Positions 52,678 through 61,868 of a stretch of DNA of 64,000 nucleotides are shown here, piece after piece. A model generated the notes under the pieces. It did no database searches. It was not told where the DNA came from and saw only the letters and a list, made by a program, of their open reading frames with translations. Position 1 is the first letter of the stretch. The number at the start of each line of letters is the position of its first letter. Source of the DNA: Enterococcus raffinosus (lineage in GTDB: Bacteria > Bacillota > Bacilli > Lactobacillales > Enterococcaceae); contig NZ_JXLA01000020.1 of assembly GCF_001886185.1 (NCBI RefSeq), positions 1-64,000 on the forward strand. Direction: 5' to 3'. Position numbers and translations under genes: made by a program.

Positions 52678-52713
52678 AAGATCACCTCAAAAACCTTCTA
52701 TTACTAATAGGAA

Positions 52714-52739
52714 AATACAAGAGAAATTCCTCTTGTATT
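52714..52739 (-). terminator. Terminator after paralogue B
   Basis: AATACAAGAG/CTCTTGTATT stem with TTTT on the minus strand. Paralogue A carries a similar but degenerate version near 51385-51412. Confidence 0.7.
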
Positions 52740-53046
52740 AACCTTCTTGAATAGTAGCAAAATAATGATCAATACACGTCTTTATTCCCTCAAAATCTTT
52801 AGTCATAAATAATTTTGCAGGGACTTTGATAATTGGAAGGTTGTTTTTATTGTCAAAGGGAACAAACGGGTCAGGAATAACTAAATAATCCGCAGAATTG
52901 TTGTCGTCAAATTCATTAATCGAAACATCGTAATACTTGGAGAAATAATCTCTCAAATCATTATGGCCTCTAACAGCAGCTCCAGCAAAGATTGATCCGT
53001 AATTTATCCCAGTGCTGACAGTTAAGACAAAGCATAGTTTCTTCAT
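52738..53046 (-). CDS. Uncharacterised 102-aa protein, tandem paralogue B
   Basis: The same length and fold as paralogue A: KKLCFVLTVSTGINYG, then LPIIKVPAKLFMTKDFEG. The middle, polar third is divergent (RGHNDLRDYFSKYYDVSINE). A GGAGG ribosome site precedes it. The duplication unit also copied the downstream terminator. Confidence 0.6.
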   Translation of the reverse strand: MKKLCFVLTVSTGINYGSIFAGAAVRGHNDLRDYFSKYYDVSINEFDDNNSADYLVIPDPFVPFDNKNNLPIIKVPAKLFMTKDFEGIKTCIDHYFATIQEG

Positions 53047-53114
53047 GGTGAAACCTCCTAATAAGATATAAGAAATTCTATTTATTGATTAACAAGCTTA
53101 TTGAGATGAATCCT

Positions 53115-53300
53115 TTAAGAAAAATGCTTAGCGCTAATTGAAAACTGCCAGTTTGATGCATTTTTGACAGCTTTAGTTGAACGAAACCCATAGAGTGAGT
53201 TAAAGCGATAATGCTCACTTTTTGATAGATGCTTGAATAAAGAGGGAAAGATAATTAGAAAGACAAAGGCTGGCAATGAACTAAAAATAAAAGGAAACAT
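53115..53300 (-). pseudogene. Truncated SdpI-family membrane protein
   Basis: The 61-residue product has one membrane helix, then GFRSTKAVKNASNWQFS, the hallmark GxRTxxxxKNxxxW element of SdpI-type immunity/signal proteins. It then stops after KHFS, where full-length members continue with two or more helices. It is probably a truncated remnant. Confidence 0.55.
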
Positions 53301-53464
53301 GGCTATACTTCTTGTTCTATTTTATCATCCACATTCCAGTTATTCCATATTAGGAGTACCCATGAATGATGGAAATAGTTCGAATCGGGATTTTCATGTG
53401 GAGACCATAAATAAGCTTTAGGAGGCATCATCAGATACATTGGTGCAAAAAAACTAGCAAACGG

Positions 53465-53662
53465 CTAGTCAGATGGTTTATTCTTATTTGCGTCTTGAAT
53501 GCCATGTTTGACAGCTATTCGAATGACAAAGTATAAAAGTAGCAGCGCAGCTCCGTAGTAAAACAGACTAAATAATATGTCCGTGGGAATCCCTTCTTTT
53601 AGATTATTGTACCATAGAATACTGCTACAAATTTCAAGTGAACATTGCACTTGTTGTATCAT
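53465..53662 (-). CDS. Small membrane protein (DUF6019-like)
   Basis: At most 65 aa. The C-terminal part LFYYGAALLLLYFVIRIAVK followed by HGIQDA resembles a family of short single-span Firmicute proteins ending in KxGIxxA. An extended -10-like TGGTACAAT lies within the first twenty codons of the open frame, so the real start may be downstream at a non-ATG codon. Confidence 0.45.
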   Translation of the reverse strand: MIQQVQCSLEICSSILWYNNLKEGIPTDILFSLFYYGAALLLLYFVIRIAVKHGIQDANKNKPSD

Positions 53663-53702
53663 AATTTATTCGATTCCATCAGTAAACGTATAATATAAAA
53701 TG

Positions 53703-53738
53703 CAGGGAGTAATCTTGATTTTTAAGATTGCTCCCTGC
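53703..53738 (-). terminator. Probable terminator of cat
   Basis: GCAGGGAGTAATCTT pairs with AAGATTGCTCCCTGC (one mismatch) downstream of the cat stop. Confidence 0.65.
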
Positions 53739-53793
53739 TTGACTTACATTCAAAAGAGTCTGAGATTCCTCAATAGTACAGGCGAAAATGAAA

Positions 53794-54444
53794 CTACTCC
53801 TCAAAATACTTCTGTGGTAAGGCCGCCATTTCTTCAAACCGATTAAGAAACTGTGCCGCATGATATCCATCACATACTGCATGATGGACCTGTAAGGATA
53901 CCGGCAGAAAAAGTTTATTTTCACGAGGAATAAATTTTCCAGCGGTAACGATTGGCAAGAGGTAATTTCCGCCATTATTCACATTTAGATTAAAGCCAGT
54001 AAACGAAGTCCAAGGAATCATGGATAGGTTAATGACATTCTCAGGTATAGATTTTTGTGGAAATAGTTTTCCCGTATTGCTGAAGGCTGCTAAGTCAGCC
54101 AAGTAGCGTTGCTTAAAAGTTCCGAAATCGGGTGAATATTCTGTTGCTAATGTAGAAAATTGATGTGTTTCTTTGTCAAAAATTGTGTACAAGGGGGATA
54201 GCTTGTCCCAATACCCAAGCTGTCCCTGGCTATTGAAGCTCATTCTGAAATGGATTTCTTGATTGGCAATCGCAGTCATCAGGTAGATAAATCCTACATA
54301 AAAGGAATGCTCTTTCTTTTTTAGATAAACATGAAGTAGTGTGATATCTATTTCTTTTGTTAGGCTAAACGTAGTTTGCTGCGCCAAATAATGATGAAAT
54401 ACCTCAGCTCGATTCCATTTTTCTACATTGATGATGTTAAACAT
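53794..54444 (-). CDS. cat: Chloramphenicol acetyltransferase, type A
   Basis: A 216-aa trimeric acetyltransferase that inactivates chloramphenicol using acetyl-CoA. The catalytic HHxxxDG motif is intact (HHAVCDG, His188 as base). LGYWDKLSPLYTIFD and SMIPWTSFTGFNLN match type A CAT enzymes of Gram-positive plasmids, but many positions differ from the classical proteins as I recall them, suggesting a diverged, possibly chromosomal lineage. Expression is controlled by a leader peptide and a hairpin that hides the ribosome site. Confidence 0.93.
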   Translation of the reverse strand: MFNIINVEKWNRAEVFHHYLAQQTTFSLTKEIDITLLHVYLKKKEHSFYVGFIYLMTAIANQEIHFRMSFNSQGQLGYWDKLSPLYTIFDKETHQFSTLATEYSPDFGTFKQRYLADLAAFSNTGKLFPQKSIPENVINLSMIPWTSFTGFNLNVNNGGNYLLPIVTAGKFIPRENKLFLPVSLQVHHAVCDGYHAAQFLNRFEEMAALPQKYFEE

Positions 54445-54453
54445 GTGATGAAT

Positions 54454-54488
54454 CCCTCCTAATCATTATATTTAAATTGTTAGGAGGG
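54454..54488 (-). promoter_or_regulatory. cat translational attenuator hairpin
   Basis: On the minus strand CCCTCCTAA (54488-54480) pairs perfectly with TTAGGAGGG (54462-54454). The second arm is the cat ribosome site, ending 9 bases before the ATG. The first arm overlaps the end of a leader ORF. A ribosome stalled in the leader would open the stem and allow cat translation, as in known inducible cat genes. Confidence 0.85.
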
Positions 54489-54509
54489 GAAATCTTGTGC
54501 TTTTTTCAT
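54480..54509 (-). CDS. cat leader peptide, 9 aa
   Basis: MKKAQDFPS, with an AAAAGGA site upstream and a TAA inside the attenuator stem. Its length and MKK beginning resemble leader peptides of plasmid cat genes. In those systems chloramphenicol-stalled ribosomes on the leader induce cat. Confidence 0.82.
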   Translation of the reverse strand: MKKAQDFPS

Positions 54510-54566
54510 ATGAAATCAGTCCTTTTTTAAGAGTACAATAAACGTCTGGTCTATTGGATCAGTCTG

Positions 54567-54818
54567 TTAAAAAGGATACAAAATGATAAACCAACAGCCA
54601 TAAATGAACAGATCAACTAGTAAAGGCAAGAGAATCTTCTCTTCTGATTTTGATAGAAAAAAAGAATCAATCGCAAAAAACATAAGAAATAGAAAAATAA
54701 TTATGCCGGCATTAGGACGAAGGAGCGCCAACGCGAGGAAGGTAGTTAGTAAACAAATCATATACGTGATATAAAAAGATTCATATTTTTTTGGTATGAT
54801 TTTCAAGTTTGCGAACAT
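54567..54818 (-). CDS. Small membrane protein, 83 aa
   Basis: Three hydrophobic helices with a short charged loop (FFLSKSEEKILL). The start at 54818 (MFANLKII) follows GGGAGG; the longer frame has no ribosome site. No family recognised. Confidence 0.55.
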   Translation of the reverse strand: MFANLKIIPKKYESFYITYMICLLTTFLALALLRPNAGIIIFLFLMFFAIDSFFLSKSEEKILLPLLVDLFIYGCWFIILYPF

Positions 54819-55093
54819 AGCAATCAGCCTCCCTATAAATAAGTATAGCAACGAAAGGAAGCGCAAACAATCGAATTTCAAGTTTTCTCAAGAATGATAG
54901 AGAAACTGCCTGAATAAAGACGTTTTTCGTCAAGTTTTTCTATTTTCTTTATAAAACAAGCTGATTTTTTGAGCTTTCATTTTATCCATGTTACGGTGAT
55001 CAATGTAGTAAACAGCAGGAAATCTATGATTAACACCGCTGTTTATCGTATTCGACCACTACCATACGTGATAAAATAGGAGGAATTAGACAC

Positions 55094-56554
55094 ATGGCAA
55101 AATATCAAGATTTACCAGCAGTCGAAACACGTCTCTATGTCAATGGCAAATGGGTGGAAGGCTCAGAAGGAACGAAACCAGTGACCAATCCTGCGACAGG
55201 AGAAACACTAGCAAACGTTCATGTCGGGGGCGAAAAAGAAGTCAAGGCAGCGATCAAAGCTGCGAATAAGGCTTTTCCAGAATGGTCGCGAAAATCAGCC
55301 TCTGAACGGGCAGAACTAATGAATAAAATGGCGGACTTAGTCGAAGAAGACACAGAACGCTTAGCAACAATTATGACGATGGAACAGGGCAAGCCTCTAA
55401 CGCAAGCAAAAGGCGAGATTCAAACAAATGTTGAAAATCTGCGCTGGAATGCAGCAGAAGGTCAGCGTCTTTTAGGAGAGATTGTCCCTTCACCAGCAAC
55501 AAACCAATGGCAGGTACGGAAGCAAGCTGTTGGAGTGGTGGGCGCCATCACGCCTTGGAATTTCCCGTCTAATATGATTATTCGGAAAATTTCTCCAGCG
55601 ATTGCGGCAGGTTGTACCGTGATTTTGAAGCCATCGAAGGAAACACCGCTTTCTGCGTTAGCTTTGATGGAATTGTTTGATAAGGCGGGCTTTCCTGAAG
55701 GTGTAGTGAATATTGTCTTAGGAGATTCTTCAACAATCGGAACGATCTTGTCAGAATCTGACGATGTACAAAAAATCACCTTTACTGGTTCGACAGAAGT
55801 TGGTCAAAAATTAAACGAACAAGCAGCACCAACATTGAAAAATGTGTCCATGGAGCTTGGCGGACATGCGCCATACATTATTTTCCCAGATGCGGATATC
55901 GAACGAGCAGTGGATACCTTGATTCAAACGAAGTTCATTAATAATGGACAAGTCTGCACGTCGCCAAATCGGATTTTCATTCATAAGGACATTAAGGAAA
56001 AAGTAACGGATCGTATCGTGGAAGCAATCAAAGACGTCACAGTTGGAAATGGCTTGGATGATCCAACAACAGGACCGTTGATTAATCAATCGGGTGTCGA
56101 AAAAGTGATGGATCAGCTGAAGGACGCGACGGATAAAGGTGCGAAAATTTTAGCCGGCGGTCATAAGTTAGAGGATGGCGAATATGCCAACGGCAATTTC
56201 TTTGAACCGACTGTTTTAGACGGTGTGACGAAGGATATGGACATTTTCTATCAAGAAACCTTTGGTCCAGTGATTCCGTTGATCACCTTCGAGGATGAGG
56301 AAAAAGTCATTGAAGATGCAAATGATACAGCATTTGGATTGGCGTCTTATTTCTTCTCAACCAATATTCATACGGTGGAAAATGTAAGTAATAAATTGCA
56401 ATACGGCATGGTAGGTGTCAATGATACCGAGATATCAAATTCTGCCACACCGTTTGGCGGAGTGAAGCATTCAGGCTTTGGCCGTGAAAATGGAACCTAT
56501 GGCGTAGAAGAGTATGTTGAGGTGAAATTTGTCAATATTCGTACGGCAAAATAG
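55094..56554 (+). CDS. NAD(P)-dependent aldehyde dehydrogenase (succinate-semialdehyde type)
   Basis: A 486-aa aldehyde dehydrogenase oxidising an aldehyde to an acid. The Rossmann-fold segment GAITPWNFPSNM, the catalytic glutamate in SMELGGHAP (near 255) and the nucleophilic cysteine in NNGQVCTSPNR (near 288) are intact. The C-terminal FGGVKHSGFGRE is typical. The overall pattern best fits GabD-type succinate-semialdehyde dehydrogenases, but lactaldehyde/glycolaldehyde enzymes are similar. It is monocistronic with an AGGAGG site and its own terminator. No GABA pathway gene is nearby. Confidence 0.88.
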   Translation: MAKYQDLPAVETRLYVNGKWVEGSEGTKPVTNPATGETLANVHVGGEKEVKAAIKAANKAFPEWSRKSASERAELMNKMADLVEEDTERLATIMTMEQGKPLTQAKGEIQTNVENLRWNAAEGQRLLGEIVPSPATNQWQVRKQAVGVVGAITPWNFPSNMIIRKISPAIAAGCTVILKPSKETPLSALALMELFDKAGFPEGVVNIVLGDSSTIGTILSESDDVQKITFTGSTEVGQKLNEQAAPTLKNVSMELGGHAPYIIFPDADIERAVDTLIQTKFINNGQVCTSPNRIFIHKDIKEKVTDRIVEAIKDVTVGNGLDDPTTGPLINQSGVEKVMDQLKDATDKGAKILAGGHKLEDGEYANGNFFEPTVLDGVTKDMDIFYQETFGPVIPLITFEDEEKVIEDANDTAFGLASYFFSTNIHTVENVSNKLQYGMVGVNDTEISNSATPFGGVKHSGFGRENGTYGVEEYVEVKFVNIRTAK

Positions 56555-56590
56555 CGGACAGCTGGCTCTACACAACTAAATAGAGAACGA

Positions 56591-56622
56591 AAACAGGATC
56601 ACTTTTTTGATCCTGTTTTTTT
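56591..56622 (+). terminator. Terminator of the aldehyde dehydrogenase gene
   Basis: AAACAGGATCA/TGATCCTGTTT perfect stem followed by T's. Confidence 0.9.
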
Positions 56623-56772
56623 CTTGTATAGAACAAAGAAAGTCAAGCTTGATCTGTATTTTCGAGTATCTTTTTTTTTGGAAATTTATTTAGATTTTGG
56701 ATTTTTGTTCAGTGGGGTTTCCTTGTATTCTTTTAGTGAAAGAAGTTTTTTTAGCAGAAGGGAGGTCTCTTT

Positions 56773-58293
56773 ATGGATTTTCGAGAGATTTTAGGAGCGA
56801 GTAAAAAACGGCGATTAGAATTATTAGAAATACTGTATTATCATCGAAAAGGCTATTCACAGAATCACTTGTTAAGTGAATTAAATTGCTCTTTACCTGT
56901 GTTGAAAAATGATATCAAAATCATCAATAGTAAAAACACATATTTTCAGATTGTAAAAAAAGAGGGATGGTATTCTCTTTCCCTTGATCGATCGGTCAGC
57001 TTAAGCAATTTGTATTCAGATATTTTACGTTTTATTCCAGAGTATCAAATCATTGAGGAACTTTTGTATGAAGAATGTAATAATATCACTGCATTATCTG
57101 AAAAACTACAGTTAAGTACATCGAACACACAACGCTGTATAAAGAAAATCGAAAAAACGTTGGAAAGTTCGAAGATGAAACTATGTTTTCGACCGTTAAG
57201 AATTGAAGGCAGTGAAAGTGAGATACGTCATTTTTATTTTCGGTTTTATATGGAGCGTCAAAGTACTATTGAAAACCTGCTGCCTAAGCTGACAGTACAG
57301 CAATATTTGACCATTGAAAAATATGTGGAAGAATTTGCGGTAGCCAATGACATTTGGCGGAAATATGTATTTGAAAAAAGGCTGAATTATAACTTCTATA
57401 TTAGTTTGTGGCGAATAAAAAATAATCATGCGTATCCAAAGCACGAGTTAAGAAAATTAGGGTTGAAATTACCGCAAAAAGAATCATATAAGCAGTTAGA
57501 GAAAGTGGTATGGGAAATTGCTGGGATTCGACTGAGCCCCGATATATTGAGAGATTGTCTATGGCTTAGTTTCTCGGATGCCGTGGTTTTCAGCATCACT
57601 CATCGGGAATATGCATTGATCGATAATCCTCGGTATCAGTATTTGTATATGCTGCATTATGATTTAGTAAGAGAATTTGACGAACTGTTAGGCTGTCGCT
57701 TATCTAAAAAGGATAAAATCAATTTTACAACAGTTTTATGCAACGATGTCTATCTCTATGATACAGATAGTACCTTTCTTAATTTGCTGTGGGATAATCG
57801 TGTATTTTTTTTAAAAGAATCCGTCAGAATCTACAGTAATGGGATAAAAAAGATCCGGCAACTAGTAGAAGCTTTTGTCACAAGAAATGAGATTTATCAA
57901 GAAGAGGGATTTGTTCAAAATTATGTGTACCTACTATTGACTACAAAGGTTGAAAGTTTAAAATGGTTAGCAAAACAGGATCATCTGATAAAAATTTTAT
58001 TGATTTCTGATCTGGCTCCGACGGAAGAAACCTTTCTCGCTCATCAGATTCAAGAGAGCATCTATGGAAATTTCATCATTAATCATTTTGAAAAATTGCC
58101 TGGGGGTACCGATCAATTAACTAATGAGATAAAGAAATATGATTGCTTGATTACTACACGGTTAATGACAGGCATTCCAGAAGAGTGTCCAGTTGTGGCG
58201 ATTGAACCTTTTTTAACCTCGGACAACATTCAGGATATCCAGAAGTTAGTAACCTGTATTGCAGGAAAAAGAAATGAACCTTCTTTCTTATGA
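56773..58293 (+). CDS. Mga-family transcriptional regulator 2
   Basis: A 506-aa paralogue of the regulators at 33868 and 62429: MDFREILGASKKRRLELLEI start, Mga helix-turn-helix domains in the first 140 residues (second one LSEKLQLSTSNTQRC), PRD-like centre and EIIB-like C-terminus (LLISDLAPTEETFL). It is the most divergent of the three. GGGAGG precedes the ATG. It lies 323 bp upstream of VWA adhesin 4. Its own promoter does not show the dual-box signature. Confidence 0.9.
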   Translation: MDFREILGASKKRRLELLEILYYHRKGYSQNHLLSELNCSLPVLKNDIKIINSKNTYFQIVKKEGWYSLSLDRSVSLSNLYSDILRFIPEYQIIEELLYEECNNITALSEKLQLSTSNTQRCIKKIEKTLESSKMKLCFRPLRIEGSESEIRHFYFRFYMERQSTIENLLPKLTVQQYLTIEKYVEEFAVANDIWRKYVFEKRLNYNFYISLWRIKNNHAYPKHELRKLGLKLPQKESYKQLEKVVWEIAGIRLSPDILRDCLWLSFSDAVVFSITHREYALIDNPRYQYLYMLHYDLVREFDELLGCRLSKKDKINFTTVLCNDVYLYDTDSTFLNLLWDNRVFFLKESVRIYSNGIKKIRQLVEAFVTRNEIYQEEGFVQNYVYLLLTTKVESLKWLAKQDHLIKILLISDLAPTEETFLAHQIQESIYGNFIINHFEKLPGGTDQLTNEIKKYDCLITTRLMTGIPEECPVVAIEPFLTSDNIQDIQKLVTCIAGKRNEPSFL

Positions 58294-58616
58294 CGCAAAA
58301 TGTCAAATATTATTAAAAATTTATATTTATATGACTATTATTACTGATTATTCTCTAGTATACCCATCTCTCTATAGTAAAAAATAAATTTTTGGTTTTT
58401 TTCTGGAAGGTAGCTAAAACTCTATTCATTTTTATAACAGTCAAAAACTTTAATAAAGTTCAAATTATAAAATTGAATAACATATATATCTATAGAAACA
58501 TTTTTTTAATGGGCTTTATACTTAATAAAAAAACGATGTTATTGCAGCTGTTTACAAAGCAGCTGTTTTCTTTTTGCTTTAAAATAATGTTGTAAGAAAA
58601 AGTGGAGGGGATGAAA
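58294..58616 (+). other. AT-rich region between regulator 2 and VWA adhesin 4
   Basis: It must hold the adhesin 4 promoter. RATAAC-like boxes occur (TATAAC 58434, AATAAC 58476) but at 42 bp, not 54, and no matching -10 follows. A hairpin with CAGCTG arms (58545-58565) then T-rich sequence sits shortly before the gene and may attenuate it. The hydrophobic open frame 58392-58595 looks spurious. Confidence 0.45.
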
Positions 58617-61600
58617 GTGAATAGAAAAATTCAGATTGTGGCATTACTGCTGCTGCTATTATCATGTTTCTCTGGGATTTTCACAGAGGTGGTGAAGGCG
58701 AGCGAGCGAGAAGAGGAAATTATACTATATAAGCAAGACCATTTAGTGGTTTCCTATTTGTATCATATAGAAGAAGCCGAAAAGCAAAATATTTGGTACT
58801 TGAAGCTCAGTAGAATATCAGAAAAAGAAAACTATCATCAACGTTTTAAACTGAAAGTCATGGACGAAGATCAAAAAGTAATCAAGTATGGAACAATCGA
58901 AGGAATGGAGCAACAGGAGGATTGGCTGGTAGAAAAAGAATTTTCCACTTCTAATAAGAAGGAGCTGTCTTTTGAGCTGCCAAAAGAATTGAAGGATATC
59001 AGGTTAATCGTACAAATGGATGAAAAGAAATCAAAAGAAGAGGAGGAACAAGATGTCCAAGAGAACATTTTGCCAAATGATTTAGGCTGTCAGCTAAGTA
59101 TTGAAAAAGAGAAGTCAAAAAAGATGAAGACAAAAGCCTCCAAAATCAACGAAAGGAATCAAGAAAAACAAAAGGAAAACAACAAACTGGCTGGTCCATC
59201 TTTAAAATCCAGTAATACACCTGCTTTGAGAGCCGGGGAAGGTGGATTAGCTTATAGCCTGCATAAGTATACGAACAAAGAACCTGAATATTCGGGTTCA
59301 ACCAATCCTGATGGTATTTATCCGACGCCTTCTTGGAAACCTTTAGGGCAAGAAAATGTTTTGAATCATCAAGGCGGTGTCGAGACGGTTGCTGGTTGGA
59401 ATGGGAATACTAGCTGGGACACCTCTAACCAAAATTTGAGAAATTCTTATATTCATTATGGGTACAATGCGGATGTAGCCGATAGAGCTAGTCTATCGAT
59501 CCGTAAGATGGCAATGGCTACCGAAAAAGAAGATGAGTTTAATGTTCGGCTAAATGTTCGAGGACAGACGAATTATGAACCGGGTATTGATATTGTGCTT
59601 GTATTAGATAATTCGGCATCATTAAGGTTAGGTCCGAAAGAGATCGCTTTAAATATGGTAAAAAAATTGATTGATCAGCTTGCCCAACTAAAGAATGAGG
59701 GAAAAGCGAATATCAGGATTGGCTCTCACACCTTTTCGAGCTACGAAACGTCTAATCAAGTCGCACATTCGACTTTTCAAATCTCTGAGAATCCTGAAGA
59801 TTGGAAAAAGATATACGGCAGCGAGGGATATGGTAAATGGCCGTGGGGACAAACTCATACGCAACGAGGCCTAGCAGAAGGATACGATTTGTTTGAAAAA
59901 GCAAAAGAAACCGATGAAGGAGCCGGAAAAACATACAATCGAAAGAAAATGATGCTAGTTTTTACCGATGGCGCACCTAACCAAAGCTGGACACCTATAA
60001 CCACTATGTACGATTCTGACATGTTTTATGACAAAGTTCGAATTTTAAGAAATGATGATAAGAATAGCACTGCTAACTATAAAGTCGGAAGTTCATTAGG
60101 ATCGACAGGTACCAGTGTCAAGTTCTCTAGAGGGATAAATTATGGCGGTTACACGATCAATAGTCATTTAACGACAACCAACTCAACAGCAAAGGATATC
60201 AAAGAACAAGGAGTTGAGATTCATACGATTGCCGTTGATATTACGAAAGTTAGTGCAGAGGGACACTCTGAGTCTGAGTTGATTGAAGGGCTGTTTCGAA
60301 TGGCAAGTAGAAAAGCTAACGCTTCAGGCTCCGTGAGCAATAGAAATAATTACTTCTTCCAATATGGCAGTATCAGTGATTTAGAACAGTATATCAATGA
60401 ATGGTATAGCGAGATATCCTACAGTATTTACAAAGGAAAGCTTGATGATCCATTAGGAGATATGGTAGATCTGGTTCCGAATTCGGTAAAGATTTCTAGA
60501 GCAGCGGGTGATCCATTCACACTTCCTCAAGTAGTCATGAAAGAAAATAATCGTCGGCTTACTGTTGATAATATCAATCTCTATAAAGGCCAGGAAATAC
60601 AGATTGATTATAAGGTTAAGTTAAGAACCAATGATTCGGCTTTTGAGGAGGGGAAATGGTATCAAACGAACGGTAAAACGACCCTAGAGCCAACACCTGA
60701 ACAAAGTCCTGACGTATTGGATTTTGCTGTTCCTTCTGTTCGGCTTCCAAGGGAAGAAGAAGTTGATATACCAGTCGAAAAGAAATGGGAAGATACCCGC
60801 AACAATGAAGAAGATTTTTGGGGATTACGGCCAGATAAAATTGTTGCGAGTTTACAGAAAAAAATAGGTGCAGAAGAGGTTCTGCAAACAGATGTCACGA
60901 AAAATACAAACTGGAAAGCAACCTTAACTACTGTGCTTGAAGAAGGCGAAGAATTCCAAGTTGTCGAAAAAGATCGAGTAAAAGGGTATGCGAAGGCTGT
61001 CTCTGCTCCAGCAAACTTTACTAAAGCTAGTCTAGGTTCTAACACGGTCACAATCACCAACAAACTACTGACCACAGATTATACCTTCAAAAAGGTTTCT
61101 CATGATGGTAAAACGCCATTTACTGGTACTGACAAGCCCAAATTTAAGGTGACACGGCAGGCAAAAAATGGACTCTCTGAACGGATCGTTTATACAGATA
61201 TTGAACCAAAAACAGATGGATCAGTCACGATTGAGAAGCTTCCAATTGGCAGCTATACAGTAGAAGAAACAACTGTACCTATAGGGCATAACAAACTGTC
61301 CAATTTCACTATTGAGGTTGCAGAAAATAGTGCGGGAACAGCAGTTTTTGCGACTGTTGCTGGACAGGGGAGTCAGCTGGTCGTATCGAACAAGTTGAGA
61401 GATTTTACTTTAGAGGTATTCAAGGTTGATTCCGAAGACGACCCGCTGAATGGAGCCAGTTTTAAATTAACCGGACCGAACGGATACGATCGAACGCTTT
61501 TCAGCGGATCAACCTTTAATTTTACAGGATTGAAGCCAGGAAACTATGCATTGATTGAAATCACTGTTCCTGACGGGTATACAGGATTAAAGGGAGAATT

Positions 61601-61853
61601 CAAATTTAGAATAGAAAATGATGGGAGTATCACCTATGAAACAAACAATCCGTTAGTACGTGAGCGTTCATCTTTAGCAAACAATAAAATTGAACTGATT
61701 ATTGAAAATAAACTCATAATCAGCACCGGTGCATTACCAAGCACAGGGAGTATAGGTGGAGCGCATACTAAAACAGCTTTTGTCTTCATTGGCATAGGAG
61801 TTTTATTAAGTTTCGGTTCATTGTATTTTAACTGGAAAAAAACGAATATTTAA
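58617..61853 (+). CDS. VWA-domain LPXTG tip adhesin 4
   Basis: A 1078-aa adhesin of the same family: signal peptide, conserved N-terminal region, Lys/Glu-rich stretch (about 140-195), NHQGGV...GWN segment, VWA domain with MIDAS DNSAS near residue 329, CnaB modules and LPSTG near 1040, then a membrane span and NWKKTNI. The GTG start at 58617 has correct spacing from GGAGGGG; ATG 58611 is too close to it. It is flanked by two Mga-like regulators and is the most divergent of the four adhesins. Confidence 0.9.
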   Translation: MNRKIQIVALLLLLLSCFSGIFTEVVKASEREEEIILYKQDHLVVSYLYHIEEAEKQNIWYLKLSRISEKENYHQRFKLKVMDEDQKVIKYGTIEGMEQQEDWLVEKEFSTSNKKELSFELPKELKDIRLIVQMDEKKSKEEEEQDVQENILPNDLGCQLSIEKEKSKKMKTKASKINERNQEKQKENNKLAGPSLKSSNTPALRAGEGGLAYSLHKYTNKEPEYSGSTNPDGIYPTPSWKPLGQENVLNHQGGVETVAGWNGNTSWDTSNQNLRNSYIHYGYNADVADRASLSIRKMAMATEKEDEFNVRLNVRGQTNYEPGIDIVLVLDNSASLRLGPKEIALNMVKKLIDQLAQLKNEGKANIRIGSHTFSSYETSNQVAHSTFQISENPEDWKKIYGSEGYGKWPWGQTHTQRGLAEGYDLFEKAKETDEGAGKTYNRKKMMLVFTDGAPNQSWTPITTMYDSDMFYDKVRILRNDDKNSTANYKVGSSLGSTGTSVKFSRGINYGGYTINSHLTTTNSTAKDIKEQGVEIHTIAVDITKVSAEGHSESELIEGLFRMASRKANASGSVSNRNNYFFQYGSISDLEQYINEWYSEISYSIYKGKLDDPLGDMVDLVPNSVKISRAAGDPFTLPQVVMKENNRRLTVDNINLYKGQEIQIDYKVKLRTNDSAFEEGKWYQTNGKTTLEPTPEQSPDVLDFAVPSVRLPREEEVDIPVEKKWEDTRNNEEDFWGLRPDKIVASLQKKIGAEEVLQTDVTKNTNWKATLTTVLEEGEEFQVVEKDRVKGYAKAVSAPANFTKASLGSNTVTITNKLLTTDYTFKKVSHDGKTPFTGTDKPKFKVTRQAKNGLSERIVYTDIEPKTDGSVTIEKLPIGSYTVEETTVPIGHNKLSNFTIEVAENSAGTAVFATVAGQGSQLVVSNKLRDFTLEVFKVDSEDDPLNGASFKLTGPNGYDRTLFSGSTFNFTGLKPGNYALIEITVPDGYTGLKGEFKFRIENDGSITYETNNPLVRERSSLANNKIELIIENKLIISTGALPSTGSIGGAHTKTAFVFIGIGVLLSFGSLYFNWKKTNI

Positions 61854-61868
61854 TGAAAATCATTTAAA

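Noticed and set aside
58392-58595. 67-codon hydrophobic ORF upstream of adhesin 4
   Set aside because: Very AT-rich, so long runs of Phe/Ile/Leu/Lys codons are expected by chance; no ribosome site.
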